DNA from: Marisediminicola antarctica
GTDB taxonomy: Bacteria; Actinomycetota; Actinomycetes; Actinomycetales; Microbacteriaceae
DNA length: 64,000 nucleotides
Reading direction: 5' to 3'
Assembly: GCF_009930795.1 (NCBI RefSeq)
Contig: NZ_CP017146.1
Coordinates: forward strand, 1,302,001 to 1,366,000
How positions within the stretch are numbered: the stretch's first letter is position 1; each line of letters starts with the position of its first letter. Positions 1 to 9,028 of this stretch are shown here, piece after piece. Below the pieces are notes generated by a model. It ran no database searches and was not told where the DNA came from. It saw only the letters and a list, made by a program, of their open reading frames with translations. Made by a program: the position numbers and the translations under genes.

Positions 1-212
1 ATCACGTCATACCCCTCGGAGCCGGGTGGCACGTTCACGCCATCGAAAAGCAGAACGCGTCGCGTCGCGGGAACCACGGCGATCGCGGCGAGTGTGTCGG
101 CGATCGCGGCGGCGGCGAGCTCGGCGGCGGCCTCGAGGCTCAATGGCGGATGCAGCCGGGTCTTGACCTTGCCGGGCAAGGTCTCCTTGGCGATGAGAAC
201 GATGGAGGTCAC
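1..212 (-). CDS. DUF2064 / TIGR04282-type glycosyltransferase, partial (C-terminus outside window)
   Basis: Only the first about 70 residues are inside the window. They begin with GTG at 212-210 and contain a short hydrophobic strand followed by AKETLPGKVKTRL, the nucleotide-binding signature of the DUF2064 family (GT-A fold glycosyltransferases, a group that includes the TIGR04282 proteins). The start overlaps the stop of the upstream glycosyltransferase by four bases (GTGA), so the two are translationally coupled. Substrate cannot be inferred. The family call is firm; the rest of the gene is not visible. Confidence 0.75.
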   Translation of the reverse strand, partial: MTSIVLIAKETLPGKVKTRLHPPLSLEAAAELAAAAIADTLAAIAVVPATRRVLLFDGVNVPPGSEGYDV

Positions 213-916
213 TGGGGTCGTTCGGAGCCGCGGTCCGATTGGGTTGGTCGGCGGCGCTCCGCGGCGAGCAAGCGCGACATGTCCTTGATCGCGGTGAACG
301 TGCCGCGCACGGTGCCGGTGACCTTCGACCGGCCGACCCGAGGCGAGTAGGGCGTGTCGACCTCGCGGATGCGCCATCCGGTCGCCGACGCCCGCAGCAC
401 CATCTCGAGCGGGTAGCCGCTGCGCCGGTCGGCCAACTCGAGGGCAAGGAGGGCGGGGCGCCCGGCCGCGCGCATCGGTCCCAGGTCGTGCAGATTGACG
501 CCGGTCGCGTCGCGCATCATCTGCGCGAGGGCCCAATTCGCGACGCGCGCGTGCGCCGGCCATGCGGATCTCGTCGTCGGGCGGCGCCGCCCGAGTACGA
601 GCTCGACCGCGCCCGCGGCGACGGGATCGACGACGAGGGGGAGGTCGGCGGGATCCATTGAGGCATCCGCATCACAGAAGGCGACGATCGGCGCGGTCGC
701 GGAGAGCAGTCCGGCGTGGGCGGCGGAGCCGAAGCCCCGGCGGGGTTCGTGGATGACGGTCGCTCCGAGCTCGCGGGCGACCTCGGCCGATCGGTCCGTC
801 GAGCCGTTGTCGACGACGATCGCGTGATAGCCGTCTGGCAGCCGCGAGAGGACCCAGGGCAGGGCGCCCTCCTCATTGAGGCAGGGTAAGACGACGTCGA
901 CGCGGGGTTCTGGCAC
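209..916 (-). CDS. glycosyltransferase family 2
   Basis: A 235-residue GT-A glycosyltransferase. The N-terminus has VVLPCLNEEGALPWVL (strand plus nucleotide-binding region), then VVDNGSTD, and a DADASMD segment supplying the metal-binding DxD-type acidic motif. No membrane segment is evident, so it is probably cytosolic or peripheral. It starts with GTG at 916 and is coupled to the DUF2064 gene downstream. This pairing is seen in actinobacteria, where the product is usually unknown; the sugar donor and acceptor cannot be read from the sequence. The start faces the divergent molybdo-oxidoreductase across an 85-bp gap. Confidence 0.85.
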   Translation of the reverse strand: MPEPRVDVVLPCLNEEGALPWVLSRLPDGYHAIVVDNGSTDRSAEVARELGATVIHEPRRGFGSAAHAGLLSATAPIVAFCDADASMDPADLPLVVDPVAAGAVELVLGRRRPTTRSAWPAHARVANWALAQMMRDATGVNLHDLGPMRAAGRPALLALELADRRSGYPLEMVLRASATGWRIREVDTPYSPRVGRSKVTGTVRGTFTAIKDMSRLLAAERRRPTQSDRGSERPQ

Positions 917-1001
917 CTGAGAACCTTATGAGGTCGAGGCTGAGTGCTGGCACCGGCTTGCGCTCGGGGGGAAACTCAGGCACTCCTCTTAGGGTGATTG
1001 G

Positions 1002-2666
1002 GTGACTTCGCCTTCCACCCCCGACCCGATCCTCGGGGATCGCGCTACGGCCGCATCCGGCACCCCGGGGATGACCGAACGCCGACGCACCCTCTGGGCC
1101 GCACTCGTCGGCGGCGTCACGGCGATCACCACACTCGCGACGGCCGAGGTGGTGTCGCTGTTCCTCGGCGGGATCGGCAATCCGATCCTCGCGGTCGGGT
1201 CGGCCATCGTCGATCTCGTACCGCCCGCGTTCAAGACCCTCGTGATCGATCTGTTCGACACCGCCGACAAGCTCGTCCTGTTCATTTCCCTCGGACTCGT
1301 CGTGCTCGTGTTCGCCGTTGTGGCCGGGATCGTGCAGTCGAGGAGAGGGCGCTGGGGCGAGGCCGTGATCGGACTCGTCGCCGTCATCGCGATCGCCGCG
1401 GCCGTCACGCGGGCCGGCGCGACCCCGCTGCACGCCATCCCCACCCTCGCCGGGGCCGCCCTCGGCATCCTGACGCTCCGGGCTCTCACCGCCCGACTCG
1501 AGCTGTGGCGCGGCGCACCACCGGCCGCGGTGGATCCATCCGGGTCCCGCCCGGCCGACGCGCGGGCGACCTTGCCGTCGTCGGTGCGCCCTGGCGTCGA
1601 GCGCCGCCGCTTCCTCCGTCTCGCAATCACGATCGGAGTCGTGAGCGCAGTGGTCGGCGCCGGTGCACGGATTGCGACAGCGGCGGCAACCGCGGTCGGC
1701 GACCTGCGCGCAGCCATCCGTCTGCCCAGGGCAGCGGCCCCGGCACCCGCGATTCCCGCCGACGCGACCCTCGACGTCGAGGGAATCAGCCCGTTCGTCA
1801 CCTCGAACGACGCGTTCTATCGCATCGACACCGCGCTGCAGGTTCCGTCGGTCGACCCGCGCGAGTGGACGCTGCGCATCACCGGCATGGTCGAAAACGA
1901 CGTCACGATCGACTTCGATGAGCTGCTCGCGCTGCCGATGCAGGAGAGTCTGATCACCCTCGCCTGCGTCTCGAACCAGGTCGGCGGTGGCCTCATCGGC
2001 AACGCCATGTGGCTCGGCTATCCGATTCGCGAACTGCTCGCTCGCGCCCGCCCGATGCCCGGGGCCGACATGGTGCTCTCGACGAGCATCGACGGATTCA
2101 CCGCCTCGACGCCGCTCGAGGTGCTGCTCGATGAGAGCCGGGATGCCCTGCTCGCGGTGGGCATGAACGGGGAGCCCCTGCCGCTGCAGCACGGATTCCC
2201 GGTGCGGATGGTCGTGCCCGGCCTCTATGGCTACGTCTCGGCGACGAAGTGGGTCGTCTCGCTCGAGGTCACGAGGTTCTCCGACCGCGTCGCCTACTGG
2301 ACCCCCCGGGGCTGGTCGGAGCGGGGGCCGATCAAGCTGTCCTCGCGCATCGACACGCCGACTGCCCGCGCCAGCCTGCGCGCCGGCACGGTCGTGGTGG
2401 CAGGAATGGCATGGGCACAGCACATCGGCATCGAACGCGTCGAGGTGCGCATTGATGGTGGCGAGTGGCGAGACGCGCAGCTGGCCCGCACGGTGTCCGT
2501 CGACACCTGGGTGCAGTGGGCGTACGAGTGGGATGCCGATGCGGGCGACCACGTGATCGAGGTGCGCGCCACCGACAGCAACGGGCTCGTGCAGACGGAG
2601 GAGAAGGCGCCGGTTGCCCCGGACGGTGCGACCGGGCTGGACAGCCTGACAGTCAACGTGAGCTGA
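1002..2666 (+). CDS. membrane-anchored molybdopterin-dependent oxidoreductase (sulfite oxidase/YedY-like)
   Basis: 554 residues. The first about 170 carry several hydrophobic segments, then a twin-Arg-like ERRRFLRLAIT stretch near residue 205 precedes another hydrophobic helix. The catalytic domain follows from about residue 250: an oxidoreductase molybdopterin-binding domain with LITLACVSNQVGG, whose Cys is the Mo ligand in the sulfite oxidase family, and PLQHGFPVRMVVPGLYGYVSA. The C-terminal about 110 residues resemble the Mo-co dimerisation domain (VEVRIDGGEW). The active site should face outside the membrane. Start is GTG at 1002. The nearby moeA-moaC-mog-moaE operon would supply its cofactor. 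The physiological substrate is unknown. Confidence 0.88.
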   Translation: MTSPSTPDPILGDRATAASGTPGMTERRRTLWAALVGGVTAITTLATAEVVSLFLGGIGNPILAVGSAIVDLVPPAFKTLVIDLFDTADKLVLFISLGLVVLVFAVVAGIVQSRRGRWGEAVIGLVAVIAIAAAVTRAGATPLHAIPTLAGAALGILTLRALTARLELWRGAPPAAVDPSGSRPADARATLPSSVRPGVERRRFLRLAITIGVVSAVVGAGARIATAAATAVGDLRAAIRLPRAAAPAPAIPADATLDVEGISPFVTSNDAFYRIDTALQVPSVDPREWTLRITGMVENDVTIDFDELLALPMQESLITLACVSNQVGGGLIGNAMWLGYPIRELLARARPMPGADMVLSTSIDGFTASTPLEVLLDESRDALLAVGMNGEPLPLQHGFPVRMVVPGLYGYVSATKWVVSLEVTRFSDRVAYWTPRGWSERGPIKLSSRIDTPTARASLRAGTVVVAGMAWAQHIGIERVEVRIDGGEWRDAQLARTVSVDTWVQWAYEWDADAGDHVIEVRATDSNGLVQTEEKAPVAPDGATGLDSLTVNVS

Positions 2667-2685
2667 GCCGCGTCAAGCGCTCCGC

Positions 2686-3753
2686 TCAACCGGCCGATGC
2701 CTCGCCGACCGCGGCCCGCAGCGGAGCAGTGGCGAACTCGCGCATCCCCTCCTCGAACGTGATCGAGGGAGCCCAGCCGAGCTCCGACCCGAGCCGCTGC
2801 GACGACGCGGTGATGTGCCGAACGTCGCCGAGCCGGTACTCCCCGGTGACGACCGGCTCCGGGCCACCCGCGTGCTGCGCGAGCTGCTGCGCCATCTCGC
2901 CGATCGTGTGCACGACACCGCTGCCGACGTTGAACGGCCGGAATGTGCCGGGGTCCGCGCCGAGCGTCCAGTCGATCGCGGCGAGGTTGGCGGATGCGAC
3001 GTCGCGCACGTGCACGAAGTCCCGGCGCTGTGCGCCGTCCTCGAAGACACGGGGGGCCTCTCCCAGCTCGAGCGCCGACCGGAACAGCGATGCGACGCCC
3101 GCGTACGGGGTGTTCTGCGGCATCCCCGGTCCGTAGACGTTGTGGTACCTCAGCGCCACGGCGACCCCTCCGGTGCTGCGCGCCCATGAGGTAGCGAGGT
3201 GCTCCTGCGCGAGCTTCGACGCGGCGTAGACATTGCGCGGGTCGAGGGGCGCGTCCTCGGTTATGAGCTCGGGGGAGAGCAGGTCGCCATTGTCGTCCCG
3301 CGGGTCGAAGCGGCCCGCGTCGAGGTCGTCGACGCGGCGAGCCGCCGGACGGGTGATGCCCGCGGGCCCGCGGTAGCTGCCCTCGCCGTAGACGACCATC
3401 GAGCTCGCGACGACGAGACGACGGATGCCCGCCGCCGCCATCGCGGACAGCAGCACCGCGGTGCCGAGGTCGTTCGAGCCCACATAGTCGGGGGCATCCG
3501 AAAAGTCGACGCCGAGGCCGACCTTCGCGGCCTGGTGGCAGACAACCTCGACTCCCTCGAGAGCGCCGGCGACCGTCGCCGGATCGCGCACGTCGCCTCG
3601 CACGAACTCGACCCGCGGATCGACGACAGGGTCGGGCCCGTGCACGTCGGCGCGCAGCGAGTCGAGCACCCGCACCGCATGGCCGGCGGCGATCGCGGCG
3701 TCGACGACGGCCCCTCCGATGAATCCGGCCCCGCCGGTGATCAGGATGGTCAC
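2686..3753 (-). CDS. NAD-dependent epimerase/dehydratase (extended SDR)
   Basis: 355 residues. It begins ILITGGAGFIGGAVVDAA, the Rossmann GxxGxxG of extended short-chain dehydrogenases. SSMVVYGEG carries the catalytic Ser region and NVYAASKLAQE the YxxxK pair, so the active site is complete. UDP-glucose 4-epimerase and dTDP-glucose 4,6-dehydratase relatives look like this; the exact sugar nucleotide is not determinable. The GTG start at 3753 overlaps the stop of the upstream phosphorylase gene (GTGA), indicating one transcript. It converges on the molybdo-oxidoreductase with a 19-bp gap. Confidence 0.85.
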   Translation of the reverse strand: MTILITGGAGFIGGAVVDAAIAAGHAVRVLDSLRADVHGPDPVVDPRVEFVRGDVRDPATVAGALEGVEVVCHQAAKVGLGVDFSDAPDYVGSNDLGTAVLLSAMAAAGIRRLVVASSMVVYGEGSYRGPAGITRPAARRVDDLDAGRFDPRDDNGDLLSPELITEDAPLDPRNVYAASKLAQEHLATSWARSTGGVAVALRYHNVYGPGMPQNTPYAGVASLFRSALELGEAPRVFEDGAQRRDFVHVRDVASANLAAIDWTLGADPGTFRPFNVGSGVVHTIGEMAQQLAQHAGGPEPVVTGEYRLGDVRHITASSQRLGSELGWAPSITFEEGMREFATAPLRAAVGEASAG

Positions 3754-4667
3754 GACGTGACCCCGGCCGGAGCGACCTCAGCGGTCGTGTCGCCGGAGAG
3801 CGGCACGCCCCTCGATAGCACGTCGCGCGACAGCACCGCCGCGACCTCCGCCGACGCCACGAGCTCGCGCGGGGAATAGTCCGACGGGAGCGCACGGATG
3901 ATCGTCTCAATCGCCGCGATGATGCGTGGCTGGGCCGCCGCGAGGCGCGCGAAGACGAGTCCGGCGCTGAGCTCCTCGTCGGGCTCCTCGGTATCCGCAG
4001 CCCCGCCCACCTGTGCGACGGGCGCGAGCCCGGCGTCGCCGTCGGTCACGAACGAGAGGTTGACCGTGCCGATGTTGAGCTCCGCGGCAAGCGGAACCTC
4101 CGGGTACAGCGTCATGTTCACGGTGTGTGCGCCGGCCGCCCGGAACCAGAGCGACTCCGCCCGGGTCGAGAACCGCGGGCCCTGGATGACGACGACCGTG
4201 CCGCTCGAGGCGACGCTCTCACCGGCGGCGTCGAGGGCTGCGGCGGCGACCGCGTGCAGGGTCGGGCAGAACGGGTCGGCAGCGGCGAGGTGCTGCACCG
4301 AGCCACGGTCGTAGAACGTGTCGGCACGTCCGTAGGTCCGGTCGATGAACTGGTCGGTGAGCACGAGGGTGCCGGGCGGGAAGTCCGGGTGCACGCCGCC
4401 GACGGCGGCGCTCGAGAGGATCGCGGTGACCCCGAGGGAGGCGAGCGCCCAGATGTTGGCACGGTAGTTGATCAGGTGCGGGGCGACCGAGTGGTCGGTC
4501 CCGTGCCGGGTGAGGAACGCGACGGTGCGTCCGCCGAGCTCGCCGATCGTGACCTCCGCCGATCCGTAGGGCGTCTCGACGCGCTGCACCGTCGACGTCT
4601 CGGGGTCGAACAGGCGGTACAGGCCGGAGCCGCCGATGACGGCGACGGAGGCGGTGATCGGTTTCAT
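3750..4667 (-). CDS. mtnP: S-methyl-5'-thioadenosine phosphorylase (PNP/MTAP family)
   Basis: 305 residues. GGSGLYRL near the start binds phosphate; the block RHGTDHSVAPHLINYRAN and IQGPRFSTRAESLWF are diagnostic for the MTAP branch of trimeric purine nucleoside phosphorylases. NMTLYPEVPLA matches the nucleoside-binding region. Expected reaction: phosphorolysis of methylthioadenosine to adenine and 5-methylthioribose-1-phosphate (methionine/polyamine salvage). The protein is a little longer than usual because of an Ala/Val-rich tail. Its partner downstream is an unrelated epimerase, so co-transcription gives no functional hint. Assignment to MTA rather than another 6-oxo/6-amino purine nucleoside rests on motifs only. 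Confidence 0.85.
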   Translation of the reverse strand: MKPITASVAVIGGSGLYRLFDPETSTVQRVETPYGSAEVTIGELGGRTVAFLTRHGTDHSVAPHLINYRANIWALASLGVTAILSSAAVGGVHPDFPPGTLVLTDQFIDRTYGRADTFYDRGSVQHLAAADPFCPTLHAVAAAALDAAGESVASSGTVVVIQGPRFSTRAESLWFRAAGAHTVNMTLYPEVPLAAELNIGTVNLSFVTDGDAGLAPVAQVGGAADTEEPDEELSAGLVFARLAAAQPRIIAAIETIIRALPSDYSPRELVASAEVAAVLSRDVLSRGVPLSGDTTAEVAPAGVTS

Positions 4668-4725
4668 GCCGCCAGTCTTCCAGTCCCGCGTGGGGATTCC
4701 CTGCCGGGTGGGTGATGATGGACGG

Positions 4726-5979
4726 ATGCGTACCGTGGCCGAACATCAGGATGCGGTTCGCGCGCTGCTCGCCCCGCTCGCTCATCGCGGCACTGTCGAT
4801 GTCGTGGCCGTGAACGCGGCCGCCCTCGCCGGGTCCCGCGACGTCGACCGGGTGCTCGCCGCGGACGTGGCCTCACCGATCGATCATCCGCCGTTCGACA
4901 ATTCGCAAATGGACGGCTACGCGGTCCGCTCGGTCGAGGCCGTGCCCGGCCGGGTGTTCGCCGTCGCAGCGCGGATCGCGGCCGGCGACCCCGTGTGCAC
5001 GCTCGAGCCCGGCACCGCCGCGCCGATCATGACGGGTGCGGCCGTGCCCGTCGGGGCGGATGCGATCGTGCCGATCGAAGCGTCGATTCCCGACTCGTTC
5101 CCTCCCGAGGAGGGCGAACACACGGTGGAGTTTTCCGCCCCCGCGATCCCCGGCGCGTTCGTGCGCCCGCGCGGCAGCGACCTCGAGGGCGGGCGGATGC
5201 TGTTGCCGGCCGGCACGAGGCTGGGCGCCGCCCAGTGGGGCGTGCTCGCGGCATCCGGAATCCGAGAGGTGCGCGTGCGACGCCGGCTCAAAGTGCTGGT
5301 GCTCTCGACCGGCGACGAGCTGCGCGGGGCCGGCGACGAGCTCGAATCCGGGCAGATCTACGACGCGAACAGCGCCACGATGGCGATCGGCGTCACCGAG
5401 TGCGGGGCCACCGTCGCCGACGTGCGCACGGTGACCGACGACGCGGCCGCTTTGAGCGCCTACCTCGCGAGCCACGGCCGGTCCGCCGACCTGATCCTCA
5501 CGACCGGCGGCGTCAGCAAGGGCGCCTACGAGGTCGTGCGCGACGTCTTCGAGCCGGCCGGGGTGAGCTTCAGCTCGGTCGCGATGCAGCCGGGCGGACC
5601 GCAGGGACTCGGGCTCGCGACCCTCACCGACGACGCCGGCGTGCAGTTCGAGCGGCCCGTTGTCGCGTTCCCCGGCAACCCGGTGAGCGCGCTCGTGTCA
5701 TTCGAAATGTTCCTGCGGCCGGTGCTGCGCGAGCTCGACGGGCTCGCGCCGAGGCGTGCGTCGTCGCTCGCCTACCTCGCCGAGCCGCTCGTTTCCCCGG
5801 GCGGCAAGCACCAGGTGCGGCGCGGCCGCTTCGATGCCGCCGGCGCCGTCGAACTGGTCGGCGGGCCCAGCTCGCACCTGCTGCACGGCTACGCGACATC
5901 CACTCTTCTTGTCCATGTTCCGCTCGGGGTATCCCACCTCGACGCGGGAGCCCCCGTCGAAACCTGGAGCATCGATTGA
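4726..5979 (+). CDS. moeA: molybdopterin molybdotransferase MoeA
   Basis: 417 residues from ATG at 4726; the in-frame ATG at 4636 would overlap the divergent phosphorylase gene and is unlikely. Motifs in order: [45 protein letters not shown] and [20 protein letters not shown], covering all MoeA signature blocks. MoeA inserts molybdate into adenylated molybdopterin, the last common step of Mo-cofactor synthesis. It is the first gene of a four-gene Moco operon; its stop overlaps the TTG start of moaC. The operon lacks moaA, moaD and moeB, which must be elsewhere. Confidence 0.96.
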   Translation: MRTVAEHQDAVRALLAPLAHRGTVDVVAVNAAALAGSRDVDRVLAADVASPIDHPPFDNSQMDGYAVRSVEAVPGRVFAVAARIAAGDPVCTLEPGTAAPIMTGAAVPVGADAIVPIEASIPDSFPPEEGEHTVEFSAPAIPGAFVRPRGSDLEGGRMLLPAGTRLGAAQWGVLAASGIREVRVRRRLKVLVLSTGDELRGAGDELESGQIYDANSATMAIGVTECGATVADVRTVTDDAAALSAYLASHGRSADLILTTGGVSKGAYEVVRDVFEPAGVSFSSVAMQPGGPQGLGLATLTDDAGVQFERPVVAFPGNPVSALVSFEMFLRPVLRELDGLAPRRASSLAYLAEPLVSPGGKHQVRRGRFDAAGAVELVGGPSSHLLHGYATSTLLVHVPLGVSHLDAGAPVETWSID

Positions 5980-6455
5980 GCGACCCCGAGCTGACCCACC
6001 TGCGCGTCGACGGCTCCGCCCACATGGTGGATGTCGGCAGCAAGTCCGAGACCCAGCGCCGTGCCGTCGCCCAGGCGGTGCTCGTCACCCGCGCCGACGT
6101 CGTCGACGCGGTGCTCACCGGCGACCTGCCCAAGGGCGAGGCGATCGGCACCGCCCGCATCGCCGGAATCATGGCAGCTAAGCAGACCGCGTCGCTCATC
6201 CCGCTGTGTCACCCGCTGCCGCTCACCCGGATCACCGTCGACATTGTCGGGTCGGTCGACCGGCTCACTGTGACCGCGACCGTGGCGACGAGGGCCGTGA
6301 CCGGGGTCGAGATGGAGGCGCTCACGGCTGCATCCGTCGCCGCCCTCACCCTCTACGACATGATCAAGGCCGTCGACAAGACCGCGGTGATCACCGACAT
6401 CCGCGTTCTGGAGAAGCAGGGCGGCAAGTCGGGCGACTGGCGGGCCGAGGCGTGA
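5976..6455 (+). CDS. moaC: cyclic pyranopterin monophosphate synthase MoaC
   Basis: 159 residues from TTG at 5976, the only start giving the usual family length; it overlaps the moeA stop (TTGA). The N-terminus reads [18 protein letters not shown], the MoaC hallmark, followed by [25 protein letters not shown] and the conserved [20 protein letters not shown] and IKAVDK, which carries the catalytic Lys. It rearranges 3',8-cyclo-GTP to cPMP in the first stage of Moco synthesis. Coupled on both sides (TTGA upstream, GTGA downstream). Confidence 0.96.
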   Translation: MSDPELTHLRVDGSAHMVDVGSKSETQRRAVAQAVLVTRADVVDAVLTGDLPKGEAIGTARIAGIMAAKQTASLIPLCHPLPLTRITVDIVGSVDRLTVTATVATRAVTGVEMEALTAASVAALTLYDMIKAVDKTAVITDIRVLEKQGGKSGDWRAEA

Positions 6456-6931
6456 CGCGCCGTGCCGCGGTCGTCGCCGCGTCAACGCGTGCCGCCATGG
6501 GCATCTACGAGGACCGCACCGGCCCCGTCATCCGCGACTGGCTGATCGCGCGCGGATTCGAGGTCGACGGCCCCGTCGTGGTGCCCGATGGGCCAGAGGT
6601 CGCCGTCGCGTTGCGCGCCGCGATCGACTCGGGGGTAGACGTACTCGTCACGACCGGCGGCACCGGCATTTCGCCCCGGGACGGGACTCCCGAGGCGACG
6701 GCACCGCTGCTGACGGTGACCCTGTCGGGCTTCCACGAGGAGCTGCGCCGGCGCGGGTCGGCGAGCACCCCCTTCGCGCTCATGAGCCGCGGCCTGGCGG
6801 GCATCGCCGGCAACACCTTCGTCGTGAACCTGCCCGGATCGACCGGGGGAGTGCGCGACGGGTTGGCGCTGCTCGGCGAAGTCGTCGATCATGTTCTCGA
6901 CCAACTCGCGGGAGGACACCACGATGACTGA
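6452..6931 (+). CDS. mog: molybdopterin adenylyltransferase / MoaB-Mog family protein
   Basis: 159 residues from GTG at 6452, overlapping the moaC stop by four bases. The MoCF-binding fold is shown by [19 protein letters not shown] and [18 protein letters not shown], the molybdopterin-binding signature of MogA/MoaB. The family adenylates molybdopterin before MoeA inserts Mo. The MogA and MoaB subfamilies cannot be separated with confidence here. Overlapped at its end by moaE. Confidence 0.9.
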   Translation: MTRRAAVVAASTRAAMGIYEDRTGPVIRDWLIARGFEVDGPVVVPDGPEVAVALRAAIDSGVDVLVTTGGTGISPRDGTPEATAPLLTVTLSGFHEELRRRGSASTPFALMSRGLAGIAGNTFVVNLPGSTGGVRDGLALLGEVVDHVLDQLAGGHHDD

Positions 6932-7445
6932 TGCTCTGGATGCCGAGCGGATGGACTCTGCTGGGCCGGCGGACCCTGCTGGCCGGGTCGGCTCTGCTCG
7001 GGCGGTGGACTCAGCCGGGGTCGCCCGCGTCGCCTTCGCGCGCATCAGCGACGAGCCGATCACCGTCGAGGAGTGCGACCTCGCCGTCGCGACCGCGTCC
7101 GCCGGCGCGCTCGTCTCCTTCGCGGGGGTCGTGCGCAACCACGACGAGGGACGCGGCGTGCTCACTCTCGACTACACCGCGCATCCGTCGGCGGGCGACG
7201 TGATCGCCTCGGTCGCAGATTCCGTCGCCGCCGAGTTCCCGGGTGTCAACCTCGCCGTGGTGCACCGGATCGGCGCCCTGCAGATCGGCGATATCGCCAT
7301 TGCCTGTGCCGCAGCATCCGCCCACCGGGCCGAGGCCTTCGCGGCCTGCGCGCGACTCGTCGACGCGGTGAAGGAGTCTGTGCCGATCTGGAAGGAACAG
7401 GCGTTCGCCGACGGCACCACCGAGTGGGTGGCGTCGCTGGGCTGA
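6924..7445 (+). CDS. moaE: molybdopterin synthase catalytic subunit MoaE
   Basis: 173 residues from ATG at 6924, with a GGAGG Shine-Dalgarno at 6911-6915 and overlap with the mog stop. The MoaE core runs from about residue 33: FAGVVRNHDEGRGV, LDYTAHPSAGDVI and KESVPIWKEQAF, which includes the catalytic Lys residues near the C-terminus. MoaE forms a heterotetramer with MoaD and transfers two sulfurs to cPMP. The first about 32 residues are an Ala/Gly/Asp-rich low-complexity extension beyond the usual about 140-150 residues, probably disordered. No moaD is adjacent. Confidence 0.93.
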   Translation: MTDALDAERMDSAGPADPAGRVGSARAVDSAGVARVAFARISDEPITVEECDLAVATASAGALVSFAGVVRNHDEGRGVLTLDYTAHPSAGDVIASVADSVAAEFPGVNLAVVHRIGALQIGDIAIACAAASAHRAEAFAACARLVDAVKESVPIWKEQAFADGTTEWVASLG

Positions 7446-7507
7446 GTGCCGCACGGGGCGGGCCCACGAGGGCGCCCGAAGTTCGCGAAATTCACGAAAT
7501 TCGCGTC

Positions 7508-7566
7508 GAGTACGCAGTAGTGGTCGTTGAGGCCGCCCGAGCAGCAGCCATTGGTCCGTACTCGGC
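7508..7566. repeat. palindromic repeat, copy 1
   Basis: About 59 bp bounded by GAGTACG and CGTACTC inverted arms, with an inner arm starting CAGTAGTGG. It is the most diverged copy of a family also found at 8766-8824 and 8970-9028: its inner right arm reads CCATTGGTC instead of CCACTACTC, so the inner stem is weaker. It lies just upstream of the nuclease-like gene, in a 246-bp gap after moaE. Confidence 0.85.
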
Positions 7567-7691
7567 GTGGTTCCGGTACACGCGACCGATGGCATCCGCG
7601 GCATCCGCGACCGACGGCATCCGCTTCGGCCCGACAAGCACCCCTGTGGACGGTTGGGACGCGTGTGCCGCACGGGGGCGATCATTGGCGG

Positions 7692-8678
7692 ATGCCGAAC
7701 GTTGAGCCACTTCCCGCAAGGTTCCGTGGCCGGCCGTTTCTGGTTGGCGACGCGGCTGCTGCCGGGCTGAGCCGCAGTCGTCTGCGCAGTAGCGATCTCG
7801 CCGCGCCGTTCCGGGGGGTACGGGGCGATCCGCTCGCTCTCGACCTGGTTGGCCGGTGTCGAGCTCTTCAGCTCGTGTCGCCTCGCGCGTTTTTCAGCCA
7901 CAGCACGGCCGCACGCCTGTTCGAGTTGCCGCTCCCGCTCAGGCTCGGTAACGAGGGTCTGCTCCATATCTCCGTTTTCGAGCCAGTTCGCGCCGCGTCG
8001 ATCGCGGGCGTCAGAAGCCACCAGCTGCGACCGACAGAGGTCGTAGTCGGTGAGGTGATTGCGCCTGGCACGAGGCACGGGTCGCTGCGCAACTGGACCG
8101 GGATCAGTATCTCCTCGCCTGCGCTGACGTGGTGCCTGCTCGCTGAGCAGGTCGGCGTGCCGGACCTGGTGGCTGCTGCCGATTTCCTCGTCTCGGGCAC
8201 CCATCCGTTCTGCTCGATCACCGAGTTGGAGGAGGCCGTCGCTGCGCGAGCTGGCCAGCGCCACGTGCGAGCGCTCCAGCGGGCGATTGGGCTTGTACGG
8301 GTCGGTCCCCGGTCGAGGAGGGAGTCGCACGCTCGCCTGCTGTTCGGTGCGGCCGGTCTTCCCGAGCCAGAGCTCAACACGAAGATCTTCACCGAGGATG
8401 GAAGGTTCCTCGCGATGTCGGACCTGGTCTGGCGAGCTTTTCGCGTCGCGGGCGAATACGAGGGGGAGTACCACCAAGAGAGAGGGCAGTTTCGCAAGGA
8501 CATCCTGCGGCGCGAGCGGGTCGAGGACAACAATTGGCGCCTGTTTCGCTTCACCGGCGATGACCTGCGCCTGCGACCGCGCGAAACGATCCTGAGGGTG
8601 AGCAACAGGCTCGGTCTGCGAGTGTCGGCGGCACGGATGCGTGCGGCGCTCGCGCTCGCTGCCGAGATCGCGCTGTAA
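7692..8678 (+). CDS. nuclease-like accessory protein (AbiEi-like N-terminus, DUF559/Vsr-type C-terminus)
   Basis: 328 residues from ATG at 7692; no good Shine-Dalgarno is visible. The N-terminal about 100 residues have a winged-helix look (SRSRLRSSDLAAPFRGVRG), as in AbiEi-type antitoxin-like proteins that are abundant in actinobacteria. The C-terminal about 90 residues contain LAMSDLVWRAFRVAGEYEGEYH followed by FRKDILRRERVEDNNW, the spacing of a PD-(D/E)xK nuclease of the DUF559/very-short-patch-repair type. Function is not established for this family. It is bracketed by three copies of a palindromic repeat and lies in what looks like a variable spot between moaE and an ABC-F gene. Confidence 0.6.
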   Translation: MPNVEPLPARFRGRPFLVGDAAAAGLSRSRLRSSDLAAPFRGVRGDPLALDLVGRCRALQLVSPRAFFSHSTAARLFELPLPLRLGNEGLLHISVFEPVRAASIAGVRSHQLRPTEVVVGEVIAPGTRHGSLRNWTGISISSPALTWCLLAEQVGVPDLVAAADFLVSGTHPFCSITELEEAVAARAGQRHVRALQRAIGLVRVGPRSRRESHARLLFGAAGLPEPELNTKIFTEDGRFLAMSDLVWRAFRVAGEYEGEYHQERGQFRKDILRRERVEDNNWRLFRFTGDDLRLRPRETILRVSNRLGLRVSAARMRAALALAAEIAL

Positions 8679-8765
8679 AGGCGGCGGAGGTGCCCCTCGT
8701 CGGGCGGATGCTGGCCTGGTCGGTTTCGGTCGGGCATCCGGCCTCGGAGGCGTGCGATGTGTGCT

Positions 8766-8824
8766 GAGTACGCAGTAGTGGTCGTTGAAGCGGCTGCGGC
8801 AGCAGCCACTACTCCGTACTCGGC
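8766..8824. repeat. palindromic repeat, copy 2
   Basis: 59 bp with outer arms GAGTACG/CGTACTC and inner arms AGTAGTGG/CCACTACT around a GCTGCGGCAGC-type centre, so it can fold into a long hairpin. Nearly identical to copy 3 (8970-9028); the only clear difference is an A for G in the left loop. Confidence 0.9.
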
Positions 8825-8860
8825 GTGGTCACGGGGTGGGTGGGTTCGCGCCACCCTTGT

Positions 8861-8932
8861 GGTGTGGCGGACTGTGCTGGTGTGGCGGACTGTGCTGGTG
8901 TGGCGGACTGTGCTGGTGTGGCGGACTGTCCT
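8861..8932. repeat. 18-bp tandem repeat, about four units
   Basis: Units starting at 8861, 8879, 8897 and 8915 share GGTGTGGCGGACTGTGCT; the last unit diverges at its end. The array lies between copies 2 and 3 of the palindromic repeat and is probably prone to slippage. Confidence 0.92.
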
Positions 8933-8969
8933 TTCGGGCATCCGGCCTCGGAGGCGCGCGATGTGTGCT

Positions 8970-9028
8970 GAGTACGCAGTAGTGGTCGTTGAGGCGGCTG
9001 CGGCAGCAGCCACTACTCCGTACTCGGC
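8970..9028. repeat. palindromic repeat, copy 3
   Basis: Same 59-bp hairpin-forming unit as at 8766-8824, embedded in a longer direct duplication that also includes about 35 bp of upstream sequence. Confidence 0.9.

Noticed and set aside
917-1001. Molybdenum cofactor riboswitch upstream of the molybdo-oxidoreductase
   Set aside because: An 85-bp gap with no recognisable Moco RNA structure; too short for that motif.
873-2552. Long open frame antisense to the molybdo-oxidoreductase
   Set aside because: Arg/Asp/Gly-rich translation without domains; a third-position shadow of the high-GC gene on the other strand, which has clear motifs.
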